This document shows, one piece after another, positions 13,887 to 14,347 of a stretch of DNA of 14,347 nucleotides. This stretch comes from Rhodoferax sp. (GTDB lineage: Bacteria > Pseudomonadota > Gammaproteobacteria > Burkholderiales > Burkholderiaceae_C): assembly GCA_029946045.1 (NCBI GenBank), contig JAQSDS010000421.1:1-14347 (forward strand), read 5' to 3'. The notes beneath the pieces were generated by a model. It worked only from the letters and a program-made list of their open reading frames with translations, was not told where the DNA came from and ran no database searches. The position numbers and the translations under genes are program-made. Every line of letters starts with the position of its first letter. Within the stretch, counting starts at the first letter, position 1.

Positions 13887-13910
13887 TGGCAGCTATTTTT
13901 TAAAAAAGGC

Positions 13911-14321
13911 TCAGGCTTTGTTGCTCAGGCAAGTCTTCATGAAGGCTTTGCGCTCGTCGCCCTTGAGCTTTTTGTCACCCGCCTCCTTGTTGCAGCTTGC
14001 CATTTTGTTCTGCTGCGTTGTCTTGCCACCGGCCTCGGCTGCTACGGCCGGTTTGGCGCTCAGGCAAGACTTCATGAAGGCCTTGCGCTCATCACCCTTT
14101 TTGTCGGCGGCTTCCTTGTTGCAGCTTGCCATCTTGTTCTGCTGGGCGCCTTTTGCGTCAGGGGCCGCAGGAGTAGCCGGGGTAGCCGGTGTCGCGGCTG
14201 ATGCCGCCATGGCTGGTTTGGCCACTGCGGCCGACTTAGCGGGTGCAGCAGCGTCAGCGGCATAAGCAGCGCCAAAAGACATCGACAGGCCCAGACTCAA
14301 TAGTGTTAAAAATTTCTTCAC
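13911..14321 (-). CDS. Secreted PsiF-repeat protein
   Basis: A 136-residue exported protein. A signal peptide (MKKFLTLLSLGLSMSFGAAYA, cleaved after AYA) is followed by an Ala/Pro-rich low-complexity linker (about 23-57). Two PsiF repeats follow, at about 60-88 and 102-134. Each reads QQNKMASCNKEA...KGDERKAFMK.CLS and holds two cysteines that may pair. Escherichia coli PsiF is phosphate-starvation-inducible, but its molecular role is unknown, and I cannot see a Pho box because the window ends 26 bp upstream. The start is GTG at 14321, supported by AAGGA at 14328-14332. The two repeats are near-identical at DNA level, which suggests a recent internal duplication. The gene is separated from the GT2 gene by a terminator. 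Confidence 0.88.
   Translation of the reverse strand: MKKFLTLLSLGLSMSFGAAYAADAAAPAKSAAVAKPAMAASAATPATPATPAAPDAKGAQQNKMASCNKEAADKKGDERKAFMKSCLSAKPAVAAEAGGKTTQQNKMASCNKEAGDKKLKGDERKAFMKTCLSNKA
13923..14109 (-). repeat. Direct repeat encoding the two PsiF units
   Basis: GCTCAGGCAAG.CTTCATGAAGG recurs at about 13923 and 14057, with matching downstream stretches (TTGTTGCAGCTTGCCAT.TTGTTCTGCTG at about 13987 and 14117). The offset is 130-134 bp. The units differ by a few substitutions and a short indel (KKLKGDER versus KKGDER). Confidence 0.7.
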
Positions 14322-14327
14322 GGAAAA

Positions 14328-14332
14328 TCCTT
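14328..14332 (-). promoter_or_regulatory. Ribosome binding site of the PsiF-repeat gene
   Basis: AAGGA on the minus strand, 6 nt before the GTG at 14321, supports this non-ATG start. Confidence 0.65.
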
Positions 14333-14347
14333 TAAAAAAATGAAATA

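Overview
The window is about 14.3 kb of GC-rich chromosomal DNA with dense genes and short intergenic gaps. Gene content and protein style suggest a betaproteobacterium of the Burkholderiales, probably Comamonadaceae and perhaps Rhodoferax-like. The lineage is inferred from pattern memory, because the window holds no rRNA or marker gene. I see no tRNA, rRNA, CRISPR array, insertion sequence or phage gene.

Layout: (1) 1-2112 (+) is the C-terminal two thirds of an RND (HAE1/AcrB-type) efflux pump, cut by the window edge. (2) 2128-6515 (-) is a three-gene ABC importer: binding protein, fused double-domain permease, ATPase. The binding protein lacks the tandem tyrosines of ferric-binding proteins. 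It carries an H-D...E set at the spacing I recall for the sugar-phosphate binder AfuA. (3) Divergent from it, 6728-9024 (+), are zwf (glucose-6-phosphate dehydrogenase) and an overlapping hexR (RpiR-type regulator that senses KDPG in relatives). Their shared 212-bp upstream region holds several inverted repeats and a plausible zwf promoter. Taken together, this looks like a hexose-phosphate uptake and Entner-Doudoroff entry locus, and a 'Fe3+ transporter' label would probably be wrong.

(4) 9166-12515 (+) holds lysR, a ChbG/YdjC (NaxD-like) deacetylase and an ArnT-like lipid glycosyltransferase, each overlapping the next by 8 bp. (5) Converging on them, 12450-13846 (-), are a polyprenyl-phosphate glycosyltransferase (GT2) and a GtrA-like small membrane protein. 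The four enzymes/transporters match the parts of a pathway that builds undecaprenyl-phosphate-linked amino sugar, removes an acetyl group, flips the lipid and transfers the sugar to lipid A, as in Francisella (FlmF2/NaxD/FlmK) and Bordetella (Lgm). (6) 13911-14321 (-) is a secreted protein with two PsiF repeats, followed by a strong terminator.

Two copies of a REP-like element (GTGGGAG head plus GC-rich hairpin) lie in the intergenic gaps at about 5429-5462 and 9029-9107. The first sits between a good ribosome binding site and the permease start codon. The second has grown into a small array of repeated heads.
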